Source: Peribacillus butanolivorans (GTDB taxonomy: Bacteria; Bacillota; Bacilli; Bacillales; DSM-1321). From it: a stretch of DNA of 64,000 nt. Below are positions 55,139 through 64,000 of the stretch, one piece after another. The notes beneath the pieces are model-generated. The model was not told the DNA's origin. It saw only the letters and a program-made list of their open reading frames with translations, and searched no databases. Every line of letters starts with the position of its first letter. Positions within the stretch are counted from its first letter, which is position 1. The stretch covers positions 3,740,173 to 3,804,172 of the forward strand of contig NZ_LGYA01000001.1 of assembly GCF_001273755.1 (NCBI RefSeq), given 5' to 3'. A program made the translations under genes and the position numbers.

Positions 55139-56731
55139 TTAAGATAATTGTTCATATGCCGGATTTGTTAAGAAATCCGCAAAGTCATCTGCTGCAATCA
55201 ATTCTTCAAATAGTTTAGTAGACTCTTCAAATTTCCCTGATTTGAAAGCTTCTTCTCCTACCTCTGATTTAATGACTGCTAATTCTTCTTCTTTAATCTG
55301 ATGGAATAATTCTTCGGTGATTTTTCTACCATCTTCTAAAATACCTTTTGGATGACGAATCCACTGCCAAACTTGAGCACGTGAGATTTCAGCTGTTGCT
55401 GCATCTTCCATTAGGTTATGAATAGGAGCAGCGCCTCTTCCACTTAGCCAAGATGCAATATACTGGATGCCTACGTTAATGTTCGTCCGTAATCCAGCTT
55501 CCGTTATCGTTCCTTCTGGTACTTCTAGCAATTCTTCTGCTGATACTTGAACATCTTCACGTTTCCGATAGATTTGATTCGGTTTTGGAACAAGTAGGTC
55601 AAACACCTCTTTTGCTGTACTTACCATGCCTGGGTGGGCGACCCATGTCCCATCATGACCGTCTCTCGCTTCGCGTTCTTTATCAGCGCGTACCTTAGCA
55701 AACGCCTCGTTATTTTTGACCGGGTCATTTTTGACTGGAATTTGTGCTGCCATCCCGCCTATTGCCGGAGCATTACGAGTGTGGCATGTTTTGATTGCTA
55801 ATAAGGAATACGCTCTCATGTTCGGGACAGTCATCGTAACCTGTAACCTATCAGGGAAGATAACATCATCCGAGTGACGGAATTTTTTCAGGAAGCTGAA
55901 GATATAATCCCAGCGGCCACAGTTCAGGCCTGCGGAATGATCTTTCAACTCGTACAGAATTTCGTCCATTTCGAATGCTGCAAGAATCGTTTCAATCAAG
56001 ACAGTTGCTTTTATAGTTCCTTGCGGGACTCTTAAATCGTTTTGTGCATAAACAAAGACATCATTCCATAATCTTGCTTCGATATGGCTTTCCATCTTCG
56101 GTAAGTAGAAGTATGGACCGCTTTCTTTTTCGATTAATGCTTTTGCGTTGTGATAAAAGTATAGTCCAAAGTCGAAAAAGCTAGCTGATATTGGCTGTCC
56201 ATTTAAAAGAACATGCTTTTCTTCTAGGTGCCAGCCGCGAGGCCTTACTTTTAAAACAGCTGTTTTTTCATTTAATGCGTATACTTTTCCATTTGGATTT
56301 TCAAATGAAATGGTACCGCTAATTGCATCGCGTAGATTCAATTGACCATCTATACAATTTTCCCAAGTGGGTGAATTGGCATCTTCAAAGTCAGCCATGA
56401 AAACATTGGCACCTGAGTTCATAGCATTAATGATCATCTTACGGTCAACCGGTCCAGTGATTTCAACCCTGCGGTCTTGCAAGTCATTCGGGAGGGGCGC
56501 AATTGTCCAATCACTTTCACGAATATGCTTCGTTTCTTCAAGAAAATTAGGTAGCTTGCCTTGATTTAGGTCCTCTTGAACGATTTTACGTTGTTCTAAA
56601 AGTTCTTTTCTTCTTTCACCGAAATGCCGTTCAATTCTTTCGATAAATTGAAGAGCTTCCGTTGTAAGTATTTGTTCATATCCAGGCTTAATAGTACCTG
56701 TAATTTGTAAGCCTTTTGCTTCAGTAATCAT
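55139..56731 (-). CDS. aceB: Malate synthase A
   Basis: 530 residues from the ATG at 56731: [49 protein letters not shown], and the C-terminal [30 protein letters not shown] with catalytic acidic residue. It condenses glyoxylate with acetyl-CoA to malate. GTG at 56743 is in frame, but its spacing to AAAGGA is too short. Gene pair aceB-aceA under one promoter. Confidence 0.96.
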   Translation of the reverse strand: MITEAKGLQITGTIKPGYEQILTTEALQFIERIERHFGERRKELLEQRKIVQEDLNQGKLPNFLEETKHIRESDWTIAPLPNDLQDRRVEITGPVDRKMIINAMNSGANVFMADFEDANSPTWENCIDGQLNLRDAISGTISFENPNGKVYALNEKTAVLKVRPRGWHLEEKHVLLNGQPISASFFDFGLYFYHNAKALIEKESGPYFYLPKMESHIEARLWNDVFVYAQNDLRVPQGTIKATVLIETILAAFEMDEILYELKDHSAGLNCGRWDYIFSFLKKFRHSDDVIFPDRLQVTMTVPNMRAYSLLAIKTCHTRNAPAIGGMAAQIPVKNDPVKNNEAFAKVRADKEREARDGHDGTWVAHPGMVSTAKEVFDLLVPKPNQIYRKREDVQVSAEELLEVPEGTITEAGLRTNINVGIQYIASWLSGRGAAPIHNLMEDAATAEISRAQVWQWIRHPKGILEDGRKITEELFHQIKEEELAVIKSEVGEEAFKSGKFEESTKLFEELIAADDFADFLTNPAYEQLS

Positions 56732-56765
56732 GTTGCTTTCCACATCCTTTCAAGCTCTTTTATGT

Positions 56766-56801
56766 TATAATACAGTTGTTTCTTTTCTTGATTGTATTAT
56801 A
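56766..56801. promoter_or_regulatory. Inverted repeat overlapping the aceBA promoter (candidate operator)
   Basis: TATAATACA (56766-56774) and TGTATTATA (56793-56801) form a 9-bp inverted repeat with an 18-bp gap. One arm is the -10 region, and the other lies about 20-30 bp downstream. This is a plausible site for a repressor; none is encoded nearby that obviously fits. Confidence 0.5.
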
Positions 56802-56825
56802 TAACACGCTGCGTAAATTTGTCAC
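56796..56825 (-). promoter_or_regulatory. SigA-type promoter of aceBA
   Basis: Minus-strand GTGACA (56825-56820), 18-bp spacer, TATAAT (56801-56796). The -10 lies inside an inverted repeat. Confidence 0.65.
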
Positions 56826-57057
56826 CAGTTTTTTCTAAAAAAAATTAAAAAAGAGAATATTTAACTTGGAAAAGCCTGGTATAACAACATTTCTCTTAAA
56901 AAATAATTAAAAAATTCTGATATTTTATACTAGTTTTACTTCCAAAAATCCATTCTTGATCAGTGAAACAGGCAAAATCTTACCCCAAAAAATTTCTCTC
57001 ATGACTGGCCGCTATAATTAAAAACGTAAACAATGCAAGAGCCTTTTCAGTAAAAAT
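56826..57057. other. AT-rich gap upstream of aceBA without recognised genes
   Basis: About 230 bp of A- and T-run-rich sequence; no reading frame with a ribosome binding site and no clear hairpin. Confidence 0.6.
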
Positions 57058-57094
57058 GCAAAAAAGCATCCTTAGAAATACCGGGGATGCTAAT
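57058..57094 (-). terminator. Second terminator downstream of fxsA
   Basis: AGCATCC / GGATGCT stem with a 12-base loop and TTTTTT on the minus strand, about 30 bp beyond the first fxsA terminator. Confidence 0.75.
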
Positions 57095-57115
57095 GATAAA
57101 TTCATTTCTCTAACC

Positions 57116-57160
57116 AAAAGAGGCTGTCTAAAAAGCTTAGCTTTTAGACAGCCTCTTACT
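57116..57160 (-). terminator. Terminator of fxsA
   Basis: AAGAGGCTGTCTAAAAGCT / AGCTTTTTAGACAGCCTCTT forms a stem of about 18 bp with a TTTT tail on the minus strand; it is symmetrical and may act both ways. Confidence 0.9.
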
Positions 57161-57551
57161 ATTTATGGCGAATAATCGTTACTTTTCCTTTATTCATCCT
57201 GTTCATAATAAACCGGATAACGATCGGTTTGAGGAGATTCCGGGTTGGCGGAAATACTAGGATTAATCCTATGATATCCGAGATAAGTCCCGGTGATAGC
57301 AACAATGCAGCCCCAAGAAAGATACAGATTCCATCAATGATTTCATTTCCTGGCATCATTCCGTATCGAATCTGTTCCTGCGCCTTTTTCCATGTTTCCA
57401 TTCCTTGCCGCTTGGCCAAATAGGCACCGATTAAACCGGTAACTACAATCAGGAACAGTGTTGGCCAAAAACCAATCACATTACCTGACAACAATAAGAC
57501 AATAATCTCAATGACCGGCATCGCAATGATAAACAATAAAAAATATTTCAT
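57159..57551 (-). CDS. fxsA: FxsA family membrane protein (YtzA)
   Basis: 130 residues: two helices at the start, the FxsA motif LVVTGLIGAYLAKRQGMETWKKAQEQIRYG, a third helix and LLLSPGLISDIIGLILVFPPTR. FxsA limits exclusion of phage T7 by F plasmid in E. coli; the native role is unknown. In B. subtilis the gene follows pyk, as here. Good GGAGG before the ATG. Confidence 0.93.
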   Translation of the reverse strand: MKYFLLFIIAMPVIEIIVLLLSGNVIGFWPTLFLIVVTGLIGAYLAKRQGMETWKKAQEQIRYGMMPGNEIIDGICIFLGAALLLSPGLISDIIGLILVFPPTRNLLKPIVIRFIMNRMNKGKVTIIRHK

Positions 57552-57632
57552 CTACATTCCTCCTGCACAGCCCACGTATGGTGCGGTACACTCATCTTAC
57601 CTCATTGGACCGAAATCATCCAAAATTTCGTT

Positions 57633-59393
57633 CTATAAAACGTTAGCATGTCCGTCATAAATGATTCCGCGACTAGCATCGACCGTAATTCTTTGTTTAT
57701 CCTTAAAGATTTTGGTCGCATCTTCTGCTCCAACGATAACCGGAATGCCCAAAGTGACTCCCACAACAGCTGCATGGCTTGTCAAACCGCCTTCTTCAGT
57801 AATCAATGCAGCACACTTTTGAATTGCCGGCATCATATCCCGATCAGAACCAATTGTAACTAATACAGATCCTTCAGTTACTTTTTCCAAAGCTTCCTTG
57901 GAATTCCTAGCTATAACCACTTCACCTTTCGCAGATTTCCTGCCGATTCCTTGAGCCTTCAAAAGAACCTCTCCTAATACATGAATTTTCATCAAGTTAG
58001 TCGTTCCTGTTTCACCTACAGGCACACCAGCTGTAATGACGACTAAGTCTCCATGGGATACTAATCCGGAATGCAGACTTTCATCGATTGCCGTTTGGAG
58101 CATTTCATCCGTGGTCGTCGCTTTTGGTCCAATCTGCGGGTAAACTCCCCAGGCCAATGCAAGTCTTCTTGAAACATGATCATTAGATGTAACAGCGATA
58201 ATCGGTGCCTTAGGACGATATTTAGAAATCATCCGTGCCGTATGACCGCTCTCGGTAGGCGTAATGATTGCGCCGACATTTAGATTAAGCGCCGTATGGG
58301 CAACAGACTGGCCAATAGCATCCGTGACATTATGACGATTCACTTTGCTTCTTACTGATAATATTTCCCGATAATCAAGGGCTGTTTCTGCACGAGAAGC
58401 AATGTTATGCATCGTTTGAACGGCCTCAACAGGGTAGGTCCCAGCTGCTGTTTCACCGGAAAGCATGATGGCATCAGTTCCATCAAAAATGGCATTGGCC
58501 ACGTCACTTGCTTCTGCACGGGTCGGCCGTGGGTTACGCTGCATCGAATCGAGCATTTGCGTAGCTGTAATAACTGGTTTCCCGGCATTGTTACATTTTT
58601 TGATCATTTGTTTTTGGACTAGTGGCACTTCTTCTGCAGGAATTTCCACTCCTAGGTCTCCGCGAGCTACCATCAAACCATCTGACACTTCCAGGATTTC
58701 ATCAAGACGGTCGACGCCTTCTTGATTTTCAATTTTAGGGATGATTTGAATATGTTCCGCTCCATTCTGTTGCAGAAGTTCACGCACTTCTAGGACGTCA
58801 GATGCCCTACGAACAAAAGAGGCAGCAACAAAGTCAATTCCCTGTTCAATTCCAAATAGGATGTCCTGTTCGTCTTTTTCCGTGATGCCTGGTAGGTTAA
58901 CTGAAACACCTGGCACATTTACACCTTTTTTGTTTTTAAGTGTTCCACTGTTTAAAATTTTCGTATGGATTTCTTTTTTGACTTCATCCACCTTTAACAC
59001 TTCAAGACCAATTAAACCATCATCTAACAAAATTCTGGATCCCGGATGGACATCATAGAGAAGTCCCTCATACGTAATAGAAAATTTTTCAGGCGTTCCA
59101 AGGACTTCATTCATAGAAATACTGACTTCATCACCAGCAGTCAACTCGATAGCATCGTTCTCCATATTATTCGTCCTTATTTCCGGACCTTTTGTATCTA
59201 AAAGGATAGCAACCTGTTTCCCTGATTTCTCTCCCGCTTCCCTAATGTTACGGATTCTAGCGGCATGCTCCTCATGATTGCCATGAGAAAAATTCAGCCG
59301 AGCTACATTCATTCCTGCTTCTATTAATTGAACCAACTTTTCTATACTTTCACTTGCGGGGCCAATTGTACAAACAATCTTGGTTTTTCGCAT
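57633..59393 (-). CDS. pyk: Pyruvate kinase with C-terminal PEP-utilising domain
   Basis: 586 residues from the ATG at 59393 (GGAGG ahead). The catalytic core has the start [26 protein letters not shown], and the motif IPKIENQEG...[15 protein letters not shown]. The extra C-terminal domain ([21 protein letters not shown]) has the PEP-utiliser swivelling histidine segment common in Bacillus. It makes pyruvate and ATP. Downstream of pfkA; the frame upstream of 59393 is not conserved. Confidence 0.97.
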   Translation of the reverse strand: MRKTKIVCTIGPASESIEKLVQLIEAGMNVARLNFSHGNHEEHAARIRNIREAGEKSGKQVAILLDTKGPEIRTNNMENDAIELTAGDEVSISMNEVLGTPEKFSITYEGLLYDVHPGSRILLDDGLIGLEVLKVDEVKKEIHTKILNSGTLKNKKGVNVPGVSVNLPGITEKDEQDILFGIEQGIDFVAASFVRRASDVLEVRELLQQNGAEHIQIIPKIENQEGVDRLDEILEVSDGLMVARGDLGVEIPAEEVPLVQKQMIKKCNNAGKPVITATQMLDSMQRNPRPTRAEASDVANAIFDGTDAIMLSGETAAGTYPVEAVQTMHNIASRAETALDYREILSVRSKVNRHNVTDAIGQSVAHTALNLNVGAIITPTESGHTARMISKYRPKAPIIAVTSNDHVSRRLALAWGVYPQIGPKATTTDEMLQTAIDESLHSGLVSHGDLVVITAGVPVGETGTTNLMKIHVLGEVLLKAQGIGRKSAKGEVVIARNSKEALEKVTEGSVLVTIGSDRDMMPAIQKCAALITEEGGLTSHAAVVGVTLGIPVIVGAEDATKIFKDKQRITVDASRGIIYDGHANVL

Positions 59394-59533
59394 GGTGTCA
59401 ACCTCCTCTAAGAAAAACTCGCCGACTGTCCACCTTTTGGCAGACATGGCGTAGTAGTTATAAGCTTACTTTTTCAAATATTTGAATACTTTCTCAGCAC
59501 TGATTTCTTTCAATAAACCTAAATCTGTACCAA

Positions 59534-60514
<981 letters not shown>

Positions 60515-60711
60515 CTAATCAAAATTAAGTTCACATTAACTTTCGTTATTACATTGTACCCTTTTTCTACCTTCAATAAGCAATCACTTTTTCACTTTTG
60601 CTTACTTGATGTTCTAAGCCTAACCGATTCTCTTCAGAAATTGAAGTAAAATGGCGTAAAAGTTTGGATTCTTCACTCAAACATATATATATGTATGCTT
60701 CCCTAGTAAGG

Positions 60712-60750
60712 CTGAAAAAAACGTGTTGCCCTTGGCAGCACGTTTTTTCC
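60712..60750. terminator. Terminator of accDA
   Basis: AAAAAACGTG(T)TGCC / GGCAGCACGTTTTTT stem around CTT with T-run on both strands, 14 bp after the accA stop. Confidence 0.88.
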
Positions 60751-60763
60751 AGTTGATAAATGC

Positions 60764-61762
60764 TTATGAATGCTGTCCAACTTCCTTAGGTTTCCCCTCT
60801 GGTTGTTTTTCAAATTCATATTCACCAATTTTCTTAAATTTCATATAACGTTGATTGATCAGTTCATCGCTATCCAAAGGAAGCAACTCATTAAATGAAC
60901 GTTTCAGAATATCCTTAATGGCTTCAGCCTGTACATTAGCATCTCGATGGGCGCCGCCTTTCACTTCAGGAATAATCTCATCAATGACCCCTAAGCGATT
61001 TAAGTCAGGAGCCGTGATTTGCATTGATTCCGCGGCCCGTTTAGCCTGGGAAGCATCCTTCCAAAGCAAAGCAGCAGCCCCTTCAGGAGAGATTACTGAG
61101 TACGTTGAATTCTCTAACATGAAAATTCGATCTCCAACTCCTAGAGCCAAAGCACCACCACTGCCCCCTTCACCGATGACAATACTGATAACCGGCACCT
61201 TCAGTCCTGCCATTTCAAAAAGGTTTTTCGCGATGGCTTCACTTTGTCCGCGCTCTTCTGCCGCTTTACCAGGGAAAGCCCCCTTCGTATCTATGAAACA
61301 AATAATCGGACGATTAAATTTTTCAGCCTGTTTCATTAGACGCAAAGCTTTTCGATAGCCTTCTGGATGGGGCATACCAAAGTTACGACGGATATTTTCC
61401 TTCGTATCCTTCCCACGCTGATGACCGATGACGGTCACAGCTCGACCTTCAAATTCGGCGATACCAGCCACAATTGCCTCATCATCTCCATAATAACGAT
61501 CACCATGAAACTCGATGAAGTCATTAAATAAAAGAGGAATGTAATCAAGAGTTGTTGGACGAGCCGGATGTCGAGCGATCTGTACACGATCCCATGGTTT
61601 TAAATGATTATAAATATCGACTTCTAACTTCTCGAGACGTTTTTCCAAAGTTTCGATTTCAACCGTCAGGTCTACATCAGCATCCTTCGTTATTTCCTTC
61701 AGCTCTTTAATCTTACTTCGAAGCTCTGTAACAGGACGTTCAAATTCTAATTCGTAAATCAT
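60764..61762 (-). CDS. accA: Acetyl-CoA carboxylase carboxyltransferase subunit alpha
   Basis: 332 residues: N-terminal coiled helices ([15 protein letters not shown]), then the carboxyltransferase core with [16 protein letters not shown] sequence ([27 protein letters not shown]), [18 protein letters not shown] and [16 protein letters not shown]. It transfers CO2 from biotin to acetyl-CoA together with AccD. The start at 61762 overlaps the accD end by four bases. Confidence 0.97.
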   Translation of the reverse strand: MIYELEFERPVTELRSKIKELKEITKDADVDLTVEIETLEKRLEKLEVDIYNHLKPWDRVQIARHPARPTTLDYIPLLFNDFIEFHGDRYYGDDEAIVAGIAEFEGRAVTVIGHQRGKDTKENIRRNFGMPHPEGYRKALRLMKQAEKFNRPIICFIDTKGAFPGKAAEERGQSEAIAKNLFEMAGLKVPVISIVIGEGGSGGALALGVGDRIFMLENSTYSVISPEGAAALLWKDASQAKRAAESMQITAPDLNRLGVIDEIIPEVKGGAHRDANVQAEAIKDILKRSFNELLPLDSDELINQRYMKFKKIGEYEFEKQPEGKPKEVGQHS

Positions 61763-62622
61763 AACCATTCACCACCCGGGGCATGGATTTTAAGGATTGT
61801 TGTCAAGGTTTCTTTTAATTCCGTACGTTTAACTACCGCATCTAATTGCCCGTGCTTCATCAAAAATTCAGACGTTTGGAAATCCTCTGGAAGATCTTCG
61901 TGGATCGTCTGTTCAATGATTCGACGTCCCGCAAAGCCAATTAGGGCTCCAGGTTCAGCAAGGTTAATATCCCCAAGGGACGCAAAACTTGCTGAAACTC
62001 CGCCTGTAGTAGGATGTGTCATCATCGAAATAATCAGACCGCCTTCATTACTGAACATCTTTAGAGCAGCACTGGTCTTAGCCATCTGCATCAAGCTAAG
62101 AACACCTTCCTGCATCCGCGCGCCGCCTGATGCTGTAAATATGATAAACGGAATCCTCAATTCTCCAGCCCGTTCAATCGCCCGGGTAATTTTTTCCCCA
62201 ACGACAGAGCCCATGCTTCCCATCCTAAAATTGGAATCCATGATAGCCGTGGAAACTTGGTAGCCATTAATGCTTCCTACCCCTGTGACCACTGCCTCAT
62301 TAATCTTGGCTTTCTTTTTATCCTTTTCCAGCTTCTCCAGATAATCCGGGAACTGAAGTGGGTTAACTGAAATCATTTCTTTATCAAATTCATTAAAACT
62401 ACCGGCATCAAATAAATATTCAATCCGCTCATGAGAGGACATTGAATGATGGAATCCGCAATGCAGACAGACTTTCTGGTTTTTCACTAATTCTTTTGTA
62501 TACATGATTTTTTTACAGCTGGGGCATTTAGTCATAATTCCTTCTGGTACATCTTGTTTCTCACGATCTAAAGGAACCGTTGCATATTTCTTCTTAGACT
62601 TCGCAAATAGCTCTTTAAGCAA
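61759..62622 (-). CDS. accD: Acetyl-CoA carboxylase carboxyltransferase subunit beta
   Basis: 287 residues from a TTG at 62622, with GGGAGG seven bases ahead and alignment with the AccD start [14 protein letters not shown]. The zinc finger [11 protein letters not shown]...VCLHCGFHH precedes the crotonase-like core ([54 protein letters not shown]). Partner of AccA; coupled translation. First gene of accDA. Confidence 0.96.
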   Translation of the reverse strand: MLKELFAKSKKKYATVPLDREKQDVPEGIMTKCPSCKKIMYTKELVKNQKVCLHCGFHHSMSSHERIEYLFDAGSFNEFDKEMISVNPLQFPDYLEKLEKDKKKAKINEAVVTGVGSINGYQVSTAIMDSNFRMGSMGSVVGEKITRAIERAGELRIPFIIFTASGGARMQEGVLSLMQMAKTSAALKMFSNEGGLIISMMTHPTTGGVSASFASLGDINLAEPGALIGFAGRRIIEQTIHEDLPEDFQTSEFLMKHGQLDAVVKRTELKETLTTILKIHAPGGEWL

Positions 62623-62712
62623 GCTTAATCCTCCCTTTACCACCAATTATCTATATTATGATACTTGGCCCAAACTATATCAAAAATAAAATTAGTATCG
62701 TGTAAAAAGGTG

Positions 62713-63342
62713 TCACTCGTCCTTCGACATATTTCTAATTCTAATTAGATACGTTTCAATGGCTTTTTCTTCATCTCGTTCGAGCAAATATGTAAGTAAT
62801 GCAAGATAATCTTCCTTTTTTGTATTACCCAGTACCGGCTCTGATGTTCTAGCATAACTGTTGACAATGCGCCAAATTCTTTCAAGCAATCGATTGCGAT
62901 TTAATATGGCAATTCTTAAGAAGAAATCATCATCAAGAAACTCGTCATCTTTGACCCAGACGATTAATTGTTTGATTTCTTCAGCTGTAGCGAAAAAGGC
63001 TACAATCCGTAAACAGTCAATTTCAATCAATCTTTTCGTCTCAGCTAAATCTTCTTGTACCTTTTTGTCTTGCAAAAAAAAGGTTCCCAGAAGCTCTACT
63101 AACTTATGCTCCTGGAAATCCCTGATAAACGTCCCTTCACCACGTCTTGTTTCTATCAATCCTAATAGCTCTAAGGCACGCAATGCTTCACGGACAGAGG
63201 AACGTCCCACATTCAGTCGATCCGATAACTCCCGTTCAGAAGGGATTTTATCTCCTGGTATAAGGCTGTCCGCTTCAATCATGCTACGTAGGCTCTCAAC
63301 AACATCGAGATAAATTTTGGATGAAGAAGTACGATCCGCCAA
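62713..63342 (-). CDS. FadR-type GntR regulator with degenerate FCD domain
   Basis: 209 residues: a complete N-terminal winged helix (MIEADSLIPGDKIPSERELSDRLNVGRSSVREALRALELLGLIETRRGEGTFI) and a shortened C-terminal FCD domain. The usual metal-type FH motif is replaced by DDDFFLRIAILNRN, and the C-terminal histidines are missing. It lies between the malic enzyme gene (5 bp downstream of its stop) and accD (90 bp), a place with no such gene in B. subtilis. It probably controls malic enzyme and/or accDA; the ligand is unknown. Confidence 0.85.
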   Translation of the reverse strand: MADRTSSSKIYLDVVESLRSMIEADSLIPGDKIPSERELSDRLNVGRSSVREALRALELLGLIETRRGEGTFIRDFQEHKLVELLGTFFLQDKKVQEDLAETKRLIEIDCLRIVAFFATAEEIKQLIVWVKDDEFLDDDFFLRIAILNRNRLLERIWRIVNSYARTSEPVLGNTKKEDYLALLTYLLERDEEKAIETYLIRIRNMSKDE

Positions 63343-63347
63343 AATAA

Positions 63348-64000
63348 TTATTCCTCACTTTTTCCAATGATCGCTAATTTTCTTGTTTTTTCTTTAATTT
63401 CTTCTGGATCCACTTTAATTCTCGCCACTCCTGTTTCCATCGCTGCCTTGGCCACAGCCGCCGCAACGGCAGGTGCTACTCTTTCATCAAAAGGAGCAGG
63501 AATAACGTAGTCTTCGTGAATCTCATGTTCTTGTATTAAACCGGCAATTGCCTGAACAGCAGCTACCTTCATTTTTTCATTGATATGGGTCGCACGTACA
63601 TCTAAAGCCCCACGGAAGATTCCAGGGAAGGCAAGAACGTTATTGACCTGGTTTGGAAAATCGGAACGTCCTGTCCCAACTACCTTGGCACCAGCTGCTT
63701 TCGCTTCCTCCGGCATGATTTCCGGATCAGGATTAGCCATAGCGAAAATGATTGCATCCCGGTTCATGGTGGAAACCATTTCTTTGGTTAACGCGCCAGC
63801 TGCAGAAACACCGATAAAGACATCCGCATCTTGAATAACTACTTCTAGAGGTCCTTCAACCCTATTTCTATTGGTTACTTTGGCCACTTGTGCTTTTATC
63901 TCATTCATGCCTGTCGGACGGCCCTCATAAATAGCACCTTTCGTGTCACACATAATAATGTCACGTACTCCATAGCTATAAAGCAATTTAATGATTGCAA
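63348..64000 (-). CDS. ytsJ: NADP-type malic enzyme (C-terminal part, cut by window edge)
   Basis: About 217 residues are visible. They include the NAD(P)-binding part YSYGVRDIIMCDTKGAIYEGRP, ADVFIGVSAAGALTKEMV, IIFAMANPDPEIMPEEA, RSDFPNQVNNVLAFPGIFRGALDVRA and the C-terminal YVIPAPFDERVAPAVAAAVA of the malic enzyme family. The frame is open to the window edge. It oxidatively decarboxylates malate to pyruvate. In B. subtilis ytsJ precedes accD, as here apart from the regulator in between. Confidence 0.95.
   Translation of the reverse strand, partial: AIIKLLYSYGVRDIIMCDTKGAIYEGRPTGMNEIKAQVAKVTNRNRVEGPLEVVIQDADVFIGVSAAGALTKEMVSTMNRDAIIFAMANPDPEIMPEEAKAAGAKVVGTGRSDFPNQVNNVLAFPGIFRGALDVRATHINEKMKVAAVQAIAGLIQEHEIHEDYVIPAPFDERVAPAVAAAVAKAAMETGVARIKVDPEEIKEKTRKLAIIGKSEE

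Noticed and set aside
60855..61358. 167-codon plus-strand frame inside accA
   Set aside because: Antisense shadow of the highly conserved accA coding sequence.

Overview
The window is a low-GC Firmicutes chromosome segment from a spore-forming member of the Bacillaceae. The evidence is sspI, ytxC, ytaF and ytvI, strong GGAGG ribosome binding sites, T-box leaders, SigW/SigB/CcpN-type control sites, and a gene order that follows the Bacillus subtilis thrS/polA/citZ/accDA region almost gene for gene. It is not B. subtilis itself: glyoxylate-shunt genes (aceBA), hflKC and a lutP-lutR-lutABC cluster are present. A Neobacillus/Cytobacillus-like genus is a guess only. Most of the window is housekeeping. 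I found no rRNA or tRNA gene, CRISPR array, prophage or recognisable defence island.

Layout. 1-800: the 5' part of an IS200/IS605-type tnpB whose left end appears to interrupt a GNAT acetyltransferase gene. 709-7539: DNA maintenance block (small membrane protein, yshE-like gene, mutS2, polX, cvpA-like gene, zapA, and rnhC on the plus strand). 7585-7888: an array of 21-bp tandem repeats between convergent rnhC and pheT. 7939-13878: pheST with a T-box, a SpoU-type RNA methyltransferase, sspI, and two general-stress (Gsp17M-like) genes, one frameshifted, both behind SigB-like promoters. 14139-23889: an alpha-hydroxy-acid island with glycolate oxidase glcDF, a CdaR-type regulator, lactate permease lutP, lutR and lutABC. 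23950-31399: ysdC peptidase, dUTPase, SigW-dependent ysdB, ysdA, the infC-rpmI-rplT operon with its leader attenuator, a GNAT gene, and thrS with a T-box.

31840-44779: ytxC, the dnaB-dnaI helicase-loading genes and nrdR, then speD and gapB with CcpN-like sites, coaE, ytaF, mutM, polA, and hflKC behind a near-perfect SigW promoter. 45025-51404: phoPR and the TCA genes citZ-icd-mdh. 51942-57551: ytwI-like gene, ytvI, aceBA and fxsA. 57633-64000: pfkA-pyk, accD-accA, an unusual FadR-type regulator, and the C-terminal part of an NADP-type malic enzyme cut by the window edge.

How the genes fit together. The metabolic half links glycolysis (pfkA, pyk), gluconeogenesis (gapB), the TCA cycle (citZ, icd, mdh), the glyoxylate bypass (aceBA), malate-to-pyruvate conversion and the first step of fatty acid synthesis (accDA). 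The 10-kb hydroxy-acid island feeds lactate and glycolate carbon into the same network. The most noteworthy observations are non-coding: a 12-bp direct repeat duplicating the polX start around a ~200-bp insertion, the 21-bp repeat array, the shared LutR-type palindromes, an anti-Shine-Dalgarno leader on speD, the SigW promoter of hflKC, and a palindrome on the aceBA promoter. Nothing here is clearly a new multi-gene system.
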